DNA of 64,000 bases from Bolinopsis microptera (Eukaryota; Ctenophora; Tentaculata; Lobata; Bolinopsidae), in assembly GCF_026151205.1 (NCBI RefSeq), contig NC_087082.1, forward strand, positions 10,796,901 through 10,860,900. The letters are read 5' to 3'. The notes under the pieces were generated by a model. It ran no database searches, had not been told where the DNA came from, and saw nothing but the letters and a program-made list of their open reading frames with translations. Shown one piece after another: positions 38,055 to 49,209 of the stretch; the first letter of the stretch is position 1; every line of letters starts with the position of its first letter. Made by a program: the position numbers and the translations under genes.

Positions 38055-38122
38055 AGGTGACACTGGGATTCGAACCCTGAACCTTCTGCGCAGAAGGCTG
38101 ATGCTCTAACCGCTAGGCTAGA
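38055..38122 (-). repeat. tRNA-like segment
   Basis: On the minus strand, tagcctagcggttagagc (A-box) is followed by a short stem around ctgcgca and gggttcgaatccc (B-box). The acceptor ends do not pair and the anticodon stem is irregular, so this is a degraded tRNA or SINE head. Confidence 0.5.
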
Positions 38123-38397
38123 TATGAATCTTTGGAACTGGTCTATGGTCACTGTCTGCAATAATAAACACAAGACGTCACTCTGAGCTGAATCAGTCAT
38201 GCCGTTGTACTGCCGTTTAATTTCGTTCAGTGACCAGGGGTTGTTGATCCAACCTGTGGTGCATTGATTTGTTTATTTATACAAGGTATGAGAGGCGTCA
38301 GGATAAAGAATAGGACTGTACGTATCCGTTTCAAATTTGCTGGGCATAGTTTAAAAGTTAGTGTACTTACTTAAAAGATAAATAGTTTAAATAGTAC

Positions 38398-38557
38398 CTG
38401 GGAACAGCAACCCTTTCCATATTTCATTCCATACAAATTTACATTGTCGATCATTCGCCCTCTTAAAGCTATTCACCGAAACTAACTCCTCATTTGCCTG
38501 GTATATTAAAACATTGTATTGGTTAAGAATGCCTCTAGTTGCGCTCTCCGCTGACAT
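38398..38557 (-). other. Possible coding exon of unknown gene
   Basis: ATG 38557 opens 53 codons (MSAESATRGILNQYNVLIYQ, with NEELVSVNSFKRAND and FVWNEIWKGLLFP) up to a possible donor cag|gtacta; without splicing the frame ends three codons later. Amino-acid use looks protein-like, but no partner exon or family was recognised. Confidence 0.25.
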
Positions 38558-39379
38558 AAAACTTAAAAGTAAAACGGTAAAAACAGATTACTATTATTGT
38601 ATATTAGTTGACAGCTACTTACATAGAATCTGCACGCGTACAGTATCAGGCACACGATGTGTTCTTCTTTTGTCAAAATATTAACTATTTCGTGTGATTT
38701 TAGTCCTCGATTTTTAGCAGATTCAACTTTTTTAGGAAGAGAAGTCAACATAAAGTAAAGCTGAAGCTTCCAAACAAACCAGTTTAACAATCTAGTTAAG
38801 CACAACACTAAGTCGAGAGATATGTTGTGTAAATAGTTATAAGCTATAATAGTGGAAAATAGTGGTTTTTCTTTACAAATTTCGAAAATTTTACAAGTCC
38901 AAAATATTGAAAGTGAAAATTTTTATAAAAATTAGTTCATTATACGTGGAATGTAATCGTGAACATTTTTTATGAAAATATATTTTTGAAATATTTGAAA
39001 ATTTATTAATTATTTAATTAATTAATTAAATAATTTATTTTTGAAAAAGTTGTTAAAGAAAAAGTTGTTCTTCTTTGTTTTCTTAACACAATGCTTTAAA
39101 CTAGAGTCTTCTAGGATATTCAGAACGTGACTTATTTACAGAAAACCAAAGTGGTAAAAAGGTGGTAAAAAAGTGGTAATTGTGGATTTTCCTGAAGTCG
39201 AGGATTTTGGGAACTCTCTGGAATGAGTCCTGGGACCTGTCTCGACCATATCCCGTTAAAATCGCTTTGTTGCGAATTTTGTCCGACAAAGGCTTAAATT
39301 AGGACGGATTTGACTGTACTAAAACGTGTGTTTCCTTGTCTACATTATAACTTTAAAAATAATACATCATAATTATCAT

Positions 39380-39898
39380 TCAGTATTCAGTATATTATTC
39401 AGTATATTATTCAGTATTCATTCAGTATTCATTCAGTATTCAGTATTCATTCAGTATTCATTCAGTATTCAGTCAGTACTCATTCAGTATTCATTCAGTA
39501 TTCAGTATTCATACAGTATTCATTCAGTATTCAGTATTCATTCAGTATTCATTCAGTATTCAGTATTCATTCAGTATTCATTCAGTATTCATTCAGTATT
39601 CATTCAGTATTCAGTATTCATTCAGTATTCATTCAGTATTCAATATTCATTCAGTATTCATTCAGTATTCATTCAGTATTCATTCAATATTCAGTATTCA
39701 TTCAGTATTCATTCAGTATTCATTCAGTATTCATTCAGTATTCATTCAGTATTCAGTATTCATTCAGTATTCAGTATTCATTCAGTATTCATTCAGTATT
39801 CATTCAGTATTCATTCAGTATTCATTCAGTATTCATTCAGTATTCAGTATTCATTCAGTATTCATTCAGTATTCAGTATTCATTCAGTATTCAGTATT
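39380..39898. repeat. Minisatellite of ttcagtattca units, right arm
   Basis: About 520 bp of the inverted counterpart of the left-arm array, with 10 bp and shorter units mixed and a few variants such as caatattc and catacag. Confidence 0.95.
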
Positions 39899-41102
39899 GT
39901 GTAAGATAAGGTGACGGATTTCATTTTATCCTACTCAAGAAAATATTCCGCTCACAAAATACCAGGAAACAGAACACGGAACATTAATCGATGAACTGCT
40001 GCCAGATACCGAGCAAATATTTACGGGTATGATTTCTACAATATTGTACTAAAATACTATGCTGATATACAACAACTCAAATATAACAAGGCAGAATAGT
40101 GCGAACCTTGAGCATAAAATTAAACAAAACAACTTTGATCCAGTTGTCACTTACCTAAAGCTGAGATCTCAAGATATAAAGAAGATAGAGACTATCCAGT
40201 AAAACACGCACCTGTTCGTAATTATACCTTATCAAGATATTTAACAAAGACAAACACTGAGTTCTAATGTAAAGGGACGGTCCACTAATTGAGGTAAGAA
40301 TTAACACTATCTTTCATTGGTTATTATATTTAAAAATTCCTCGCACACTGTTCAATTTTTTGAGATCTTCTGATATAATTGTAGAAAATATAAAATATCT
40401 AGACCAGTCCTGACAAGAGATTTGAGTCAAATACATTGCACAGCTGCTACCGTGACTATTCTGTACTAGGTCTATGGCTATTATACAATGACATATTATT
40501 CTTGAGGCTGTAAAGTAACCGTCCTGTAAGTACTCTCTATAAATTACATTTCATATCAAACAGTCAGTGTAATACGTGATCGAGTACACTATATATTTAT
40601 CAGCTTCTACATTTTGTTGACACGTATTTCTTTCAAGAAAGTCACATTTTTATCAATTCACTTTAGTTTTATTTGGTTCTTAAATTAAGCAAATATCTGT
40701 CAAGTACAAACACAGCTGTTGCCGTAAATTTACTTTACAATGACGGTACAATCTTGGTACGATCGAGTAACCGTCCTGAAAAGTGCTTTCTCATTACGTT
40801 ACCATATCAACCAGGTGTTGTCCTAAACTGTACACTCTAGTTAAATTTAGCTAGCACATAAGTCAGTATATCCCTTTATCAGTACATTGTACTGCAGAGG
40901 TCGCCTTGAACCAGATGTTAATAATGTCGATAGACAACTGATGTAATTGTACGTGAACGTGTACACTATTCATTTAACGACTTCTGCTGTGTGATGAATG
41001 TATTTAGTTGATACTTTGTATCGCATAATGTAGGGTTAGATAATTGCTTGATGGGTTAAACTAGGCTAAAATGTGTAAAATAATAATATAAACACATTTG
41101 AG

Positions 41103-41180
41103 AACGACTCCGACTGGGATTCGAACTTGTAACCTCTGGCTAAAATGTGGCAGATTAGTCAACTGTGCTAAAGCTAAATG
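41103..41180 (-). repeat. tRNA-like (SINE) segment in right arm
   Basis: Inverted copy of 29101-29182: tgggattcgaacttgtaacc is the B-box on the minus strand. The same poor cloverleaf pairing is seen. Confidence 0.5.
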
Positions 41181-41370
41181 TGCCTCAATTTTAGGGGTAA
41201 ACGGAGCTCGAAAAAATCCTCTTACACTACTCTCGTTAGGATTAGTATAGGGTTTTAGCATATGTTTATTGCTTTAGTTAAGTTGGGGATTGGGTTAGGG
41301 TTAGGGTTAACGAGGGTTAACGAGTCATACTCGTAAAATATTTGTTTCAAATATTTGATATTACCTTGTC

Positions 41371-41563
41371 ATACGTTGTATGACCCGCCGCGCACGAGTG
41401 CGCGGCTCCCCCTGTATCGTCGAATCTCTACAGGGTGAAGCGACCGTGGGGTCACTTGTATCACGTTGCGACCCCCACGGTCGTTTCACTATGTCCCTTT
41501 ATCGTTACGACGATACATGGGGAGCCGCGCACTTCGTGCGCGGCGGGTCATACAACGTATGAC
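41371..41563. mobile_element. Palindrome of palindromes (double hairpins in inverted order)
   Basis: The two ends are gtcatacgttgtatgac and gtcatacaacgtatgac, each a hairpin. Next to each, facing inward, is a GC-rich hairpin (ccgcgcacgagtgcgcgg and gccgcgcacttcgtgcgcgg), then cgacgatac, then ccacggtcg. The whole block is an inverted repeat about 190 bp long centred near 41465, followed by gatacaaaatatc flanked by cacgtg, a further palindrome. It is far more GC-rich than its surroundings. It resembles a foldback MITE. Confidence 0.75.
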
Positions 41564-42273
41564 AAGGGGTCACCACGTGATACAAAATATCACGTGATCA
41601 AAACAGTTTTCGCCGATATCTAGCTTTTATATAGGGGAGCATTTAACCCATGTTATGTACTTTGAAATCAGCGTTCGAAAATACATCGAATCAGGTAAAT
41701 TTTAACTATCGTGCGGTCCTTTTAGAAAAATCTCAAAGATCGACTGTAAAGTGCGTGCATGATCAATGATTGATAATATTAAGCACGCTCAAAAAATATT
41801 TTTCTTAATTTTACAAAAATGCAATATTTTAATAACAAATAAAACATTTTACCACACATATTGATTAAAGATATTGACCAAATTATTTTAAAAATACATT
41901 AAAATTGTTCTTTATTTAGAGAACAATTTAGAGAATAGGTAAAAATGTTGTAGCGCAATGCGTTATTGGGCCGCGCCGCGCACTCAATTATGCTTCCGGC
42001 AACTACACCATTAAAATTCATTTTTTCTGCTTTTCATTGGAAAAATATTTTATTTTTTGAATCAAGTAAAGTAAAGTAAAATTTATGACATAACATCATC
42101 GCACATGTTTTCAAAATATGATTGCATTATGTAAAAAATATTTAATAAATTTTTCTCCACCAACATTAATTATTTATTTTACAGGTAATACTCGTAAAAT
42201 ATTTATTTCAGATATTATATAATAATAAGACCGTCGACGAGTTCAACTCGGCGCGCGTACTGGTAGGTTATAA

Positions 42274-44105
42274 ACCTACAATTATTTATCAAATACAATA
42301 TTTATTAAAAATTTATCAAAAAATTATCCTATTTTAAAATAATACAGGTAATAGTGAATTACGGTACATTTTAAATTTCGTTATTAGGTTACACCGAATA
42401 ATATACAATATAACAATATCAAATATAGTCAATAGTATAAATATAGACCATCATGCATCAATAATATCAAGTTAACGTTATTTGATCCTCACCTAATTTG
42501 CTTTCAATTATTTGTCCATTGATATTTAGTGGTGTCAACATGAATTCGGAATTGTAGCTTCCTCCTTTTTAGCTCCTATTATTGTTTGCAGAGATTTTTA
42601 TAATAATGTAAGCGACACGGTATTGTTGGACAATACATTTGTATCCTTGTATCCTTGTATCCTTGTACATAATATCTGATAGTGGTCTATATTTTATATT
42701 TTTACATAATATCTGATAGTGGTCTTTTTATTATGATAATCCATCTACAATTTAGTTTGACCACAGCTTAAGATAGCTTTACATCTGGAATCAAAACAAA
42801 TTCCTCATATTATATATTATGACTGACTACACCTGGTTAAGTAAGTAAAATACAATTTTTATTTTCCACAGAAGAATCAATACATATTGAATTATAAATA
42901 TCCGATAATTCCATTAATAATCATTAAAAGTTGCTTTGTCATTTGTAAAATCAAAAACGAAAAGCCCTACGCTGAGCGCGCGCGGCATTTTTTCTGCAGC
43001 TGCCTAGCTTCAAGCTTGTAGCCGCTAACATCAAAGCCGCCGCGCGCGCCCAGTGCTGGGGTGCATTCTCATTAACAATTAAACTTGGTCAAATATATTT
43101 ATATACAATTCCTAAATTAAATCAATAATCATGTTAATATGAGTATTCAACACTACTCGACAACAAATATTTGCCGGCCCATCAACGATTCAGTCGCCGA
43201 AACAAAAATCAAATGTTTGCTTTTTCGTTTCGGGGACTGTTTGAACTCAGTACCATATCCGACTAATCACACTTTATAATGGTTAAAATAAAAAGTAAAA
43301 AGATTTTCCTCGATGGGCCGGCATTCGCAACTGCGAAACGTTTTGAGTATGACAAACGATGACACCACCACCAGCCGTTAATTGATAAGTCCATGGGTGA
43401 CGGGATAAAGTTAAAGTAAGATGTGTAATTTCATATTGCCTATCACCTATCACCTAAGTTACTTTGCATATACTGCTTCTAGTTACACGATAGCTATCTC
43501 GGTTCCCAATAACGTGTGACCCAACAGAGGGGATTGTGGAAGGACACGTACATTTTTCATTAACACGTGCCCTGATTACCCCCTCCGCTGAGCTACTATA
43601 CGGGGAACGTTGACCGCCAGTCTGTAGTCAGATCGTTAATAAATTATACTTTAAAATTGGTTGCCGGGTGATGGTGCCAGTGAGAGACGTTAAGTTAGGT
43701 GAACATTGGTACAAAAATATAATAATCTAGTTTATCTCAAAGTTAAAATCACTATTTGTTAAAGTATACAAACAGTTCTATTCAAAAGAACAAAGTCCGA
43801 GAGCAGAGAGAAGATTTGGAGACTATACACGCATATGTGGGGTTTAAATTTGGTATTAGTAATTTTAGGGTTCGACCGAAAATGTTGGTCGGTTGGTTAA
43901 TAGGGAGCAGTCACTGTCATTAGAATTATCAGATTAGGAGCAACAATTAGAATCAAATTGAACATATTGTGTATTGTGTATTGTGAAATCAGTGAAACCT
44001 AGAATATAATGGCGCTAAAATGCTAGCGCGCCTTGTTATGCGCGCCAACATACTAGCTGCTGAAAATAAAGAAGTATATGCATGATAATGTCGTTTGGCG
44101 GCAGC
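42274..44105. other. Intergenic, with one MITE and a GC-rich island
   Basis: No gene seen. A tcctt repeat lies near 42640-42665. A CpG-rich block at 42965-43060 has gcgcgcgcggc and gccgccgcgcgcgcc at its two ends. A MITE is at 43172-43323. Confidence 0.5.
43172..43323. mobile_element. 152 bp MITE with tgccggcccatc termini
   Basis: The left end tgccggcccatc and the right end gatgggccggca are perfect inverted repeats of 12 bp with no coding capacity between them. The flanks (aaatatt and ttcgcaa) allow at most a 2-3 bp target duplication. Confidence 0.7.
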
Positions 44106-44109
44106 GCCT

Positions 44110-44540
44110 GCCGATACCTGGATTATATTGTGTTTAACTTAGAATTCAGTGAAATTTTTGTCATTCCATTCAGCACCATACCTGTTTTGGGCATTCATCA
44201 ATGACTTTTGTAATTTATTCTTAACAGAAGAACAAGAGGAATTAAAATTAAATGAGCCAATTTTACAAAACTCATTCCACAGCCACGCTGATTTACTTTA
44301 AAAGGATTGTGTTTAATAGGGATAGAATGTTTACAGTTTGTACAGTAGAAATTTTCGTTAATTATTTGTGCTTGAGATGACTTGAAGCATTTAGCATGGA
44401 GAATTCTATTACAGTTAAAGCATTCAAAGTGGGGAAGCCCTAATCCAATACTCTTTTGACAGTGATTGCAAATTTCTTTTTGAAGACGATTAATCATACC
44501 TGATTTAACCGCCAGACGTCGTCTGCTGAGATGCAGCCGG
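44110..44540 (-). pseudogene. Non-LTR retrotransposon fragment with PHD-like zinc finger
   Basis: ATG 44497 opens a PHD-type zinc finger: CNHCQKSIG, then FECFNCNRILHAKC, then FYCTNC, followed by the HNPFK motif commonly found after this finger in invertebrate LINE proteins. After a frameshift near 44285 a second frame carries on (AWLWNEFCKIGSFNFNS) and stops near 44150. No endonuclease or reverse transcriptase follows, so this is only the start of an element unrelated to the neighbouring full-length LINE. Confidence 0.55.
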
Positions 44541-44941
44541 GTCTCTAGTCACATTGCTGTATAGTCTTCCATTCACTCTACCAGAGCGTCTTCTCTTTTC
44601 TTTTCCACCATTTAGTCTAAGAAATATTGATTGTTTAATTATCCCTGCAAACGCTTCTATTCCATTACATAATACTTAATAAATGTATTTAATTGTAGAT
44701 GTGAAAATAGTTTAAAATTATTTTGAACCCAAAAATCTATAGATAATAGATTTAGGATAGTTGTATTTCTGTTTTCCATGTTTTGATGTTTTCGCGACAG
44801 AAGACTATTTAAGTCTTAATACTTTCAACACTACTATATAACAAATAATTTGAGGACCCCTAAACTGCCACTTACTCAAATTTTGTCACTACCCCCCGTG
44901 ACTACAGTTTAAGACCTGCTCCCCAACAGGATCTTCTTGTG

Positions 44942-46345
44942 ATGCCCCCAAAGATAGATCATATGGAAATTAAAGTGGCCGGGTCGGTGTCTTCGAATTA
45001 TGTACCATTACAGGATAATGACAATGTATTAAAAGATCCTCGACAGCTTGAGGAAAATGGCACTTGTTCAAACTGTGCAGTTGAAAAAGCCCAAGTTAAA
45101 GATGAAACGGTATGTTGTATCAATTGTAAAAAGTTGTTTCATGCCCTCTGTGTGGCTCCTGTTTCAAATGACTCAAACAGTGCTAGGCCCAAGTCTAAGT
45201 CAATGCCTAATAATCCCTGTACCAAGTCTTTCTACACAGCTTTTGTACAAAACAGTTCGAACAAAAGTAAAGAACAACATATGGGAAACTTTCTCTTTAT
45301 GTGTGATCCTTGCTTTACACATCATCAAGTGAAGCAGACTAGCACAACTAATGATCATGTTCAGGTACTTGACAACAGAGTAACACACTTAGCTAGTGAT
45401 GTCACAGAGATTAAGAAATTATTGGAGAATGTAATTGCTGGGAAATCTATTAACCATTCCCCTGTTGATAATCTCATCTCGACAGCCAAAGCACAGTGTA
45501 CCTTGAAACCAGCTACTGATCAGGGTGAGAACGTGTGGCTCGATGAAATAAGAACAAAATCCTTGCTGGTTGTTACAAAAGGTGCTAATGTTCCATGTAA
45601 AGATCTAGAAAAGACAGTGGTTGATAATGGAATCCAGGTTCATAAGCAATATGTTGATAGTAATGGTGATCAAGTACTCATATTACCAACCCAAGCTTCA
45701 CGAGATAATCTGAAGACAGAGCTGATATCATCAGGTATAGCTGCTAATCAACTGAAAGAACCAAAGCAAAGATATCCCACTATCTCAGTTGTTGGTCTAC
45801 CTAAGGATTTTAGTAGAGATCACAAAGAAGAGATAAGGAACACCATCCTGAAGCAAAATCCTTACATTTCTCACTGCCTCAAAGCAGACTCTTCACTGTT
45901 TGATGTTCTGTCTGTGAAACCTCTCCGTGCAAACCAAAATATCAAACAAGCCATCATAAGGTTGAGTGATAATATTAGAATTGCTATACAAGATAATAAT
46001 AACAGGTTGTTCTTCGGTTTACTGTCTTGCCAAGTGTATGACCAACTTTACATAAAGAGATGTAACAAGTGTCAAGGCTTTGGTCACTATTCTAAGACTT
46101 GTAAAAACGAAGTGTATTGTGGTTTCTGCGCCGCCCCTGGACATGAAACTCAACAATGTGATAATAAGGACAACAATTCAGAGGAGAAAAATGATCTAAT
46201 GCCCACATACTGTTGTATCAACTGCAAAAAGTCTGGCTCACCTGATGATTTATGTAAACATGCTGCATTTTCTACTGAGTGTCCTTCTTACCGGGTTCAG
46301 CAAGAGAAACTTAAAGCCTCCCTATCTTATTATTCAAAAAACTAG
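44942..46345 (+). CDS. LINE ORF1: PHD finger and zinc knuckles
   Basis: 467 aa from ATG 44942. Residues about 40-120 form a PHD-like finger (CSNCAVEKAQ, CCINCKKLFHALC, FMCDPC). A coiled-coil-like stretch follows (VTHLASDVTEIKKLLENVI), then an RNA-binding region (TISVVGLPKDFSRDHKEEI) and C-terminal zinc knuckles (CNKCQGFGHYSKTC, CGFCAAPGHETQQC). This is the nucleic-acid-binding chaperone ORF of the element. It ends 38 nt before the first ATG of ORF2, in another frame. Confidence 0.85.
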   Translation: MPPKIDHMEIKVAGSVSSNYVPLQDNDNVLKDPRQLEENGTCSNCAVEKAQVKDETVCCINCKKLFHALCVAPVSNDSNSARPKSKSMPNNPCTKSFYTAFVQNSSNKSKEQHMGNFLFMCDPCFTHHQVKQTSTTNDHVQVLDNRVTHLASDVTEIKKLLENVIAGKSINHSPVDNLISTAKAQCTLKPATDQGENVWLDEIRTKSLLVVTKGANVPCKDLEKTVVDNGIQVHKQYVDSNGDQVLILPTQASRDNLKTELISSGIAANQLKEPKQRYPTISVVGLPKDFSRDHKEEIRNTILKQNPYISHCLKADSSLFDVLSVKPLRANQNIKQAIIRLSDNIRIAIQDNNNRLFFGLLSCQVYDQLYIKRCNKCQGFGHYSKTCKNEVYCGFCAAPGHETQQCDNKDNNSEEKNDLMPTYCCINCKKSGSPDDLCKHAAFSTECPSYRVQQEKLKASLSYYSKN

Positions 46346-46383
46346 TTTCCTCCAAACCAAAGAAATTGCATCAACTTCGATAT

Positions 46384-49209
46384 ATGATCTGGAATGCTAG
46401 AAGTCTTAATAATAAGTGTGACGACATTATGTGCTTACTTCAAGATCATGATGTAGACGTTGCTATTGTAACTGAAACATGGTTATCTGACCAAGCCAAT
46501 ACTACAACAGCAGTTATAAAATCATATGGCTACAGTATTGTTCATGATTTCAGAGCAAACAACAGAGGTGGTGGCACTGCTCTGATTTACAACATGGCAT
46601 TACATTTCTCTGTTGTTAATTTGAAAGTTCCGAACCTGACAACCTTTGAATTCATCGCTGGATCTATAAAGTGCACTCCTGACATGAAGATCCTTGTCCT
46701 ATGCATCTATCGAACTGGCCCTGTCTCAAAGAAGTTCTTTGAGGAACTTGATGACTTATTGGGTTCTGCAAGTCTGAAAAGTGACTATATAATAATTGGA
46801 GGAGATTTCAATATTCACACAGAGTCAATTACTGTAAACTCAACTGAACTGCTGCAGACCACCTCATCTTATGGTTTCAAGCAACTTATTGAAAATCCGA
46901 CCCACATGAGTGGAGGAACTATTGACCTGCTCTTTGACCAGAGTAACTTTATTGAAACGTCTACAATTGAAATCCTGAAAAACTGTACCCTGAGTGATCA
47001 CTTCCCCATCATATTTGCCACCAAGAAGTTTCAAACTAACCTCAAAGCTCCTAAAACAATCAATACTAGACAGCTTAAAACCGTGGATTGTGATCAGTTG
47101 GCGATTGATTTACTGATGTGTTCCTCTGACTATGAATTGGCAGACTGCTTTGTTGAATCTTGTGAACAATTTTTCCAATGCATTGGTAGTGTCCTCGATG
47201 AACATGCACCTTTGGTCCAAAAGACTATAAGCTTTGTTCCCCATGCTCCCTGGTTTGATTCTGAGTACAAAGATCAAAGGAAACTTAGAAGGAAAGCCGA
47301 GAGAACTAAGCATAAAAGTGAGGAGAACAGGATACTCTTTGAAGAGATCCGAGATGAAACAACAAACATGGCTAATCTTAAAAAACAACAGTATTATAAA
47401 GGTTTACTTGACAAAAATCAACATGATGTTAAAGCTATATATAGCATTGTCAATCGTGAGCTTGACAGACATCAGAATACTCCTCTCCCAGAATCAGAAG
47501 ATGTTTCAAAACTTTGCAGTGATTTTAATCACTATTTCAATGAAAAGATCAAGAACATTAGGAAAGATTTCCCCAGCATAGAAGATTTTGATGTTGATAA
47601 ACACATTATGAATCAACAGAACAATTCCAACTGTGAAGGTCGGTTATATGAATTTGAACCATGCACAGAGGATGAGTTGACTGAAATAATCAAAGAAAGT
47701 GGAATCAAGTGTGCACCATCTGATTTTCTTCCAACAACTGTCCTCAAAGACAATATCACAAGTTTCATTCCTGTCTTGTGCAAACTGGTGAACCAGTCTC
47801 TAGCTAAGGGCACATTCGACGGTTTGAAGACTGCTGACATTATTCCTACCATCAAGGACCACAAACTTGATCCAAATGACTTCAAGAGCTATCGACCTAT
47901 ATCTAACCTCTCTTTTCTGGGTAAACTCATCGAGAGAGTTGTGCTGAAAAGGTTAAATGAACATCTGGCTAAAAATGATCTCAATGTTCCACAGCAATCT
48001 GCCTATAAGAAGTTCCATTCTACTGAGACCATCTTGTTAAAAGTAACAAATGACCTACTGCTGGCATGTGATAGCAAATCCTCCACTGTTCTCATGATGC
48101 TCGATTTATCTGCAGCCTTTGACACAGTGGAACACAGAAAATTACTCAAAATTCTTTCTGAAGAGATCCATATCGGAGGTACTGCTCTTAAATGGTTCAA
48201 GAGTTTCCTGGTAGGCCGCACTCAAAGAACCAGAATAGGCTCTTCTACTAGTGATACGATCATTCTAGAATTTGGTGTACCTCAAGGTTCTGTGTTAGGA
48301 CCGGTGCTATTCAACATATACATCAGATCTCTGTATAGGACCATCGAGAAATCTGGATTCAATGTGCAAGGATATGCAGATGACCACCAGGTATATAAAA
48401 CTTTCAAACCTTGTGATCAGGTAAATGTTCTGGGCATCCAAATTGTGAATTGCGCTAGGACCATACAGCGCTGGATGGTTGAATATTGCCTTCAACTTAA
48501 TCCTGGAAAAACACAAATACTTATCATTGCCTCACCTCAAGTTCTAAACCAGGTCAGTATAGGGGGAGTTAAGCTATCAAATGATACCTGTATCAGATTT
48601 GTCAGCACAACAAAGAACCTTGGTGTTCAAATTGACCATCATCTTACTTTTGAGCCTCAAATCATGTCCCTCAAAAAGCATTGTTTCAGACTCCTTAGGA
48701 ATGTAATAAGGAGAAAATATCTCTTTAGTAAAGCTCAGCTCAAGCTTATAATTAACAGCATCATTGTCTGCAAATTGGACTACTGCAATGCTCTTTATTA
48801 TGGAATTAGTGACAACCTCATCCACCAACTCCAACTCGTTCAGAATGCAGCTGCTAAAGCTATAGTAGGACTATATAAATATGATCATCTAGGAGACACT
48901 CTGAAAGACCTTCATTGGCTGCCTATTAGTTACAGAATTCAATATAAGTTATTGCTTCTTGTCTATAAATGTCTTAATGGTATGGGACCAGATTATTTAA
49001 GTGATATGTTTAAATATGCCAATTATAATCATCTTATCTATTTGACTGAACCAAGAGTATATTCACAGTATGGAGAAAGATCATTTCAGAAGGTTGGCCC
49101 TAAATTATGGAATGAGCTGCCTCTTGAAATTAAGAATTGCATGTCACTGGAATCTTTTAAAGTGTATCTGAAAACGTTTCTTTTTAAACGTGCTTTTGAT
49201 ATTAATTAA
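46384..49209 (+). CDS. LINE ORF2: endonuclease and reverse transcriptase
   Basis: 941 aa from ATG 46384 (the frame is open from 46366). The N-terminal APE-type endonuclease has WNARSLNNK, VAIVTETWL, IIGGDFNIHT and SDHFPIIF. The reverse transcriptase has YRPISNLSFLGKLIERVVLK, LDLSAAFDTV, GVPQGSVLGPVLFNIYI and the catalytic GYADDHQVY. The C-terminal region has LHWLPISYRIQYKLLLLVYK and ends VYLKTFLFKRAF, typical of the CR1/L2/Jockey group. It performs target-primed reverse transcription of its own RNA. No internal stop or frameshift was seen. Confidence 0.92.
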   Translation: MIWNARSLNNKCDDIMCLLQDHDVDVAIVTETWLSDQANTTTAVIKSYGYSIVHDFRANNRGGGTALIYNMALHFSVVNLKVPNLTTFEFIAGSIKCTPDMKILVLCIYRTGPVSKKFFEELDDLLGSASLKSDYIIIGGDFNIHTESITVNSTELLQTTSSYGFKQLIENPTHMSGGTIDLLFDQSNFIETSTIEILKNCTLSDHFPIIFATKKFQTNLKAPKTINTRQLKTVDCDQLAIDLLMCSSDYELADCFVESCEQFFQCIGSVLDEHAPLVQKTISFVPHAPWFDSEYKDQRKLRRKAERTKHKSEENRILFEEIRDETTNMANLKKQQYYKGLLDKNQHDVKAIYSIVNRELDRHQNTPLPESEDVSKLCSDFNHYFNEKIKNIRKDFPSIEDFDVDKHIMNQQNNSNCEGRLYEFEPCTEDELTEIIKESGIKCAPSDFLPTTVLKDNITSFIPVLCKLVNQSLAKGTFDGLKTADIIPTIKDHKLDPNDFKSYRPISNLSFLGKLIERVVLKRLNEHLAKNDLNVPQQSAYKKFHSTETILLKVTNDLLLACDSKSSTVLMMLDLSAAFDTVEHRKLLKILSEEIHIGGTALKWFKSFLVGRTQRTRIGSSTSDTIILEFGVPQGSVLGPVLFNIYIRSLYRTIEKSGFNVQGYADDHQVYKTFKPCDQVNVLGIQIVNCARTIQRWMVEYCLQLNPGKTQILIIASPQVLNQVSIGGVKLSNDTCIRFVSTTKNLGVQIDHHLTFEPQIMSLKKHCFRLLRNVIRRKYLFSKAQLKLIINSIIVCKLDYCNALYYGISDNLIHQLQLVQNAAAKAIVGLYKYDHLGDTLKDLHWLPISYRIQYKLLLLVYKCLNGMGPDYLSDMFKYANYNHLIYLTEPRVYSQYGERSFQKVGPKLWNELPLEIKNCMSLESFKVYLKTFLFKRAFDIN

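Larger units (their letters stand above)
37606..38850. other. Interior of the inverted-repeat complex, mostly without genes
   Basis: Between the broken ORF and the right arm I see only a tRNA-like segment (38055-38122) and one possible coding exon (38398-38557). The open frames at 37692-37929 lie in both directions over the same bases and look like chance. Confidence 0.45.
38854..42273. repeat. Right arm of the large inverted-repeat complex
   Basis: Reverse complement of 28864-33203 without the foldback insertion. From the inside out: AT-rich repeat to 39190, Tigger-like end to 39320, minisatellite 39380-39898, 1.2 kb of unique sequence, a tRNA-like segment at 41103-41180, GC-rich double hairpins at 41371-41563, and, after about 650 bp not matched in the left arm, the outer end at 42231-42273 (gtcgacgagttcaactcggc). 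An Asp/Ile/Phe-rich open frame over the minisatellite is an artefact. Confidence 0.85.

Noticed and set aside
38055-38122. Functional tRNA gene
   Set aside because: A and B boxes are good, but the acceptor ends do not pair and the anticodon stem is irregular, so it is called a tRNA-like remnant.
39326-39904. 192-codon frame rich in Ser/Ile/Phe/Tyr
   Set aside because: The same minisatellite in the other arm, so not a protein gene.
47110-48834. Minus-strand and shifted frames across the LINE
   Set aside because: Shadows of ORF2, which has all the conserved motifs.
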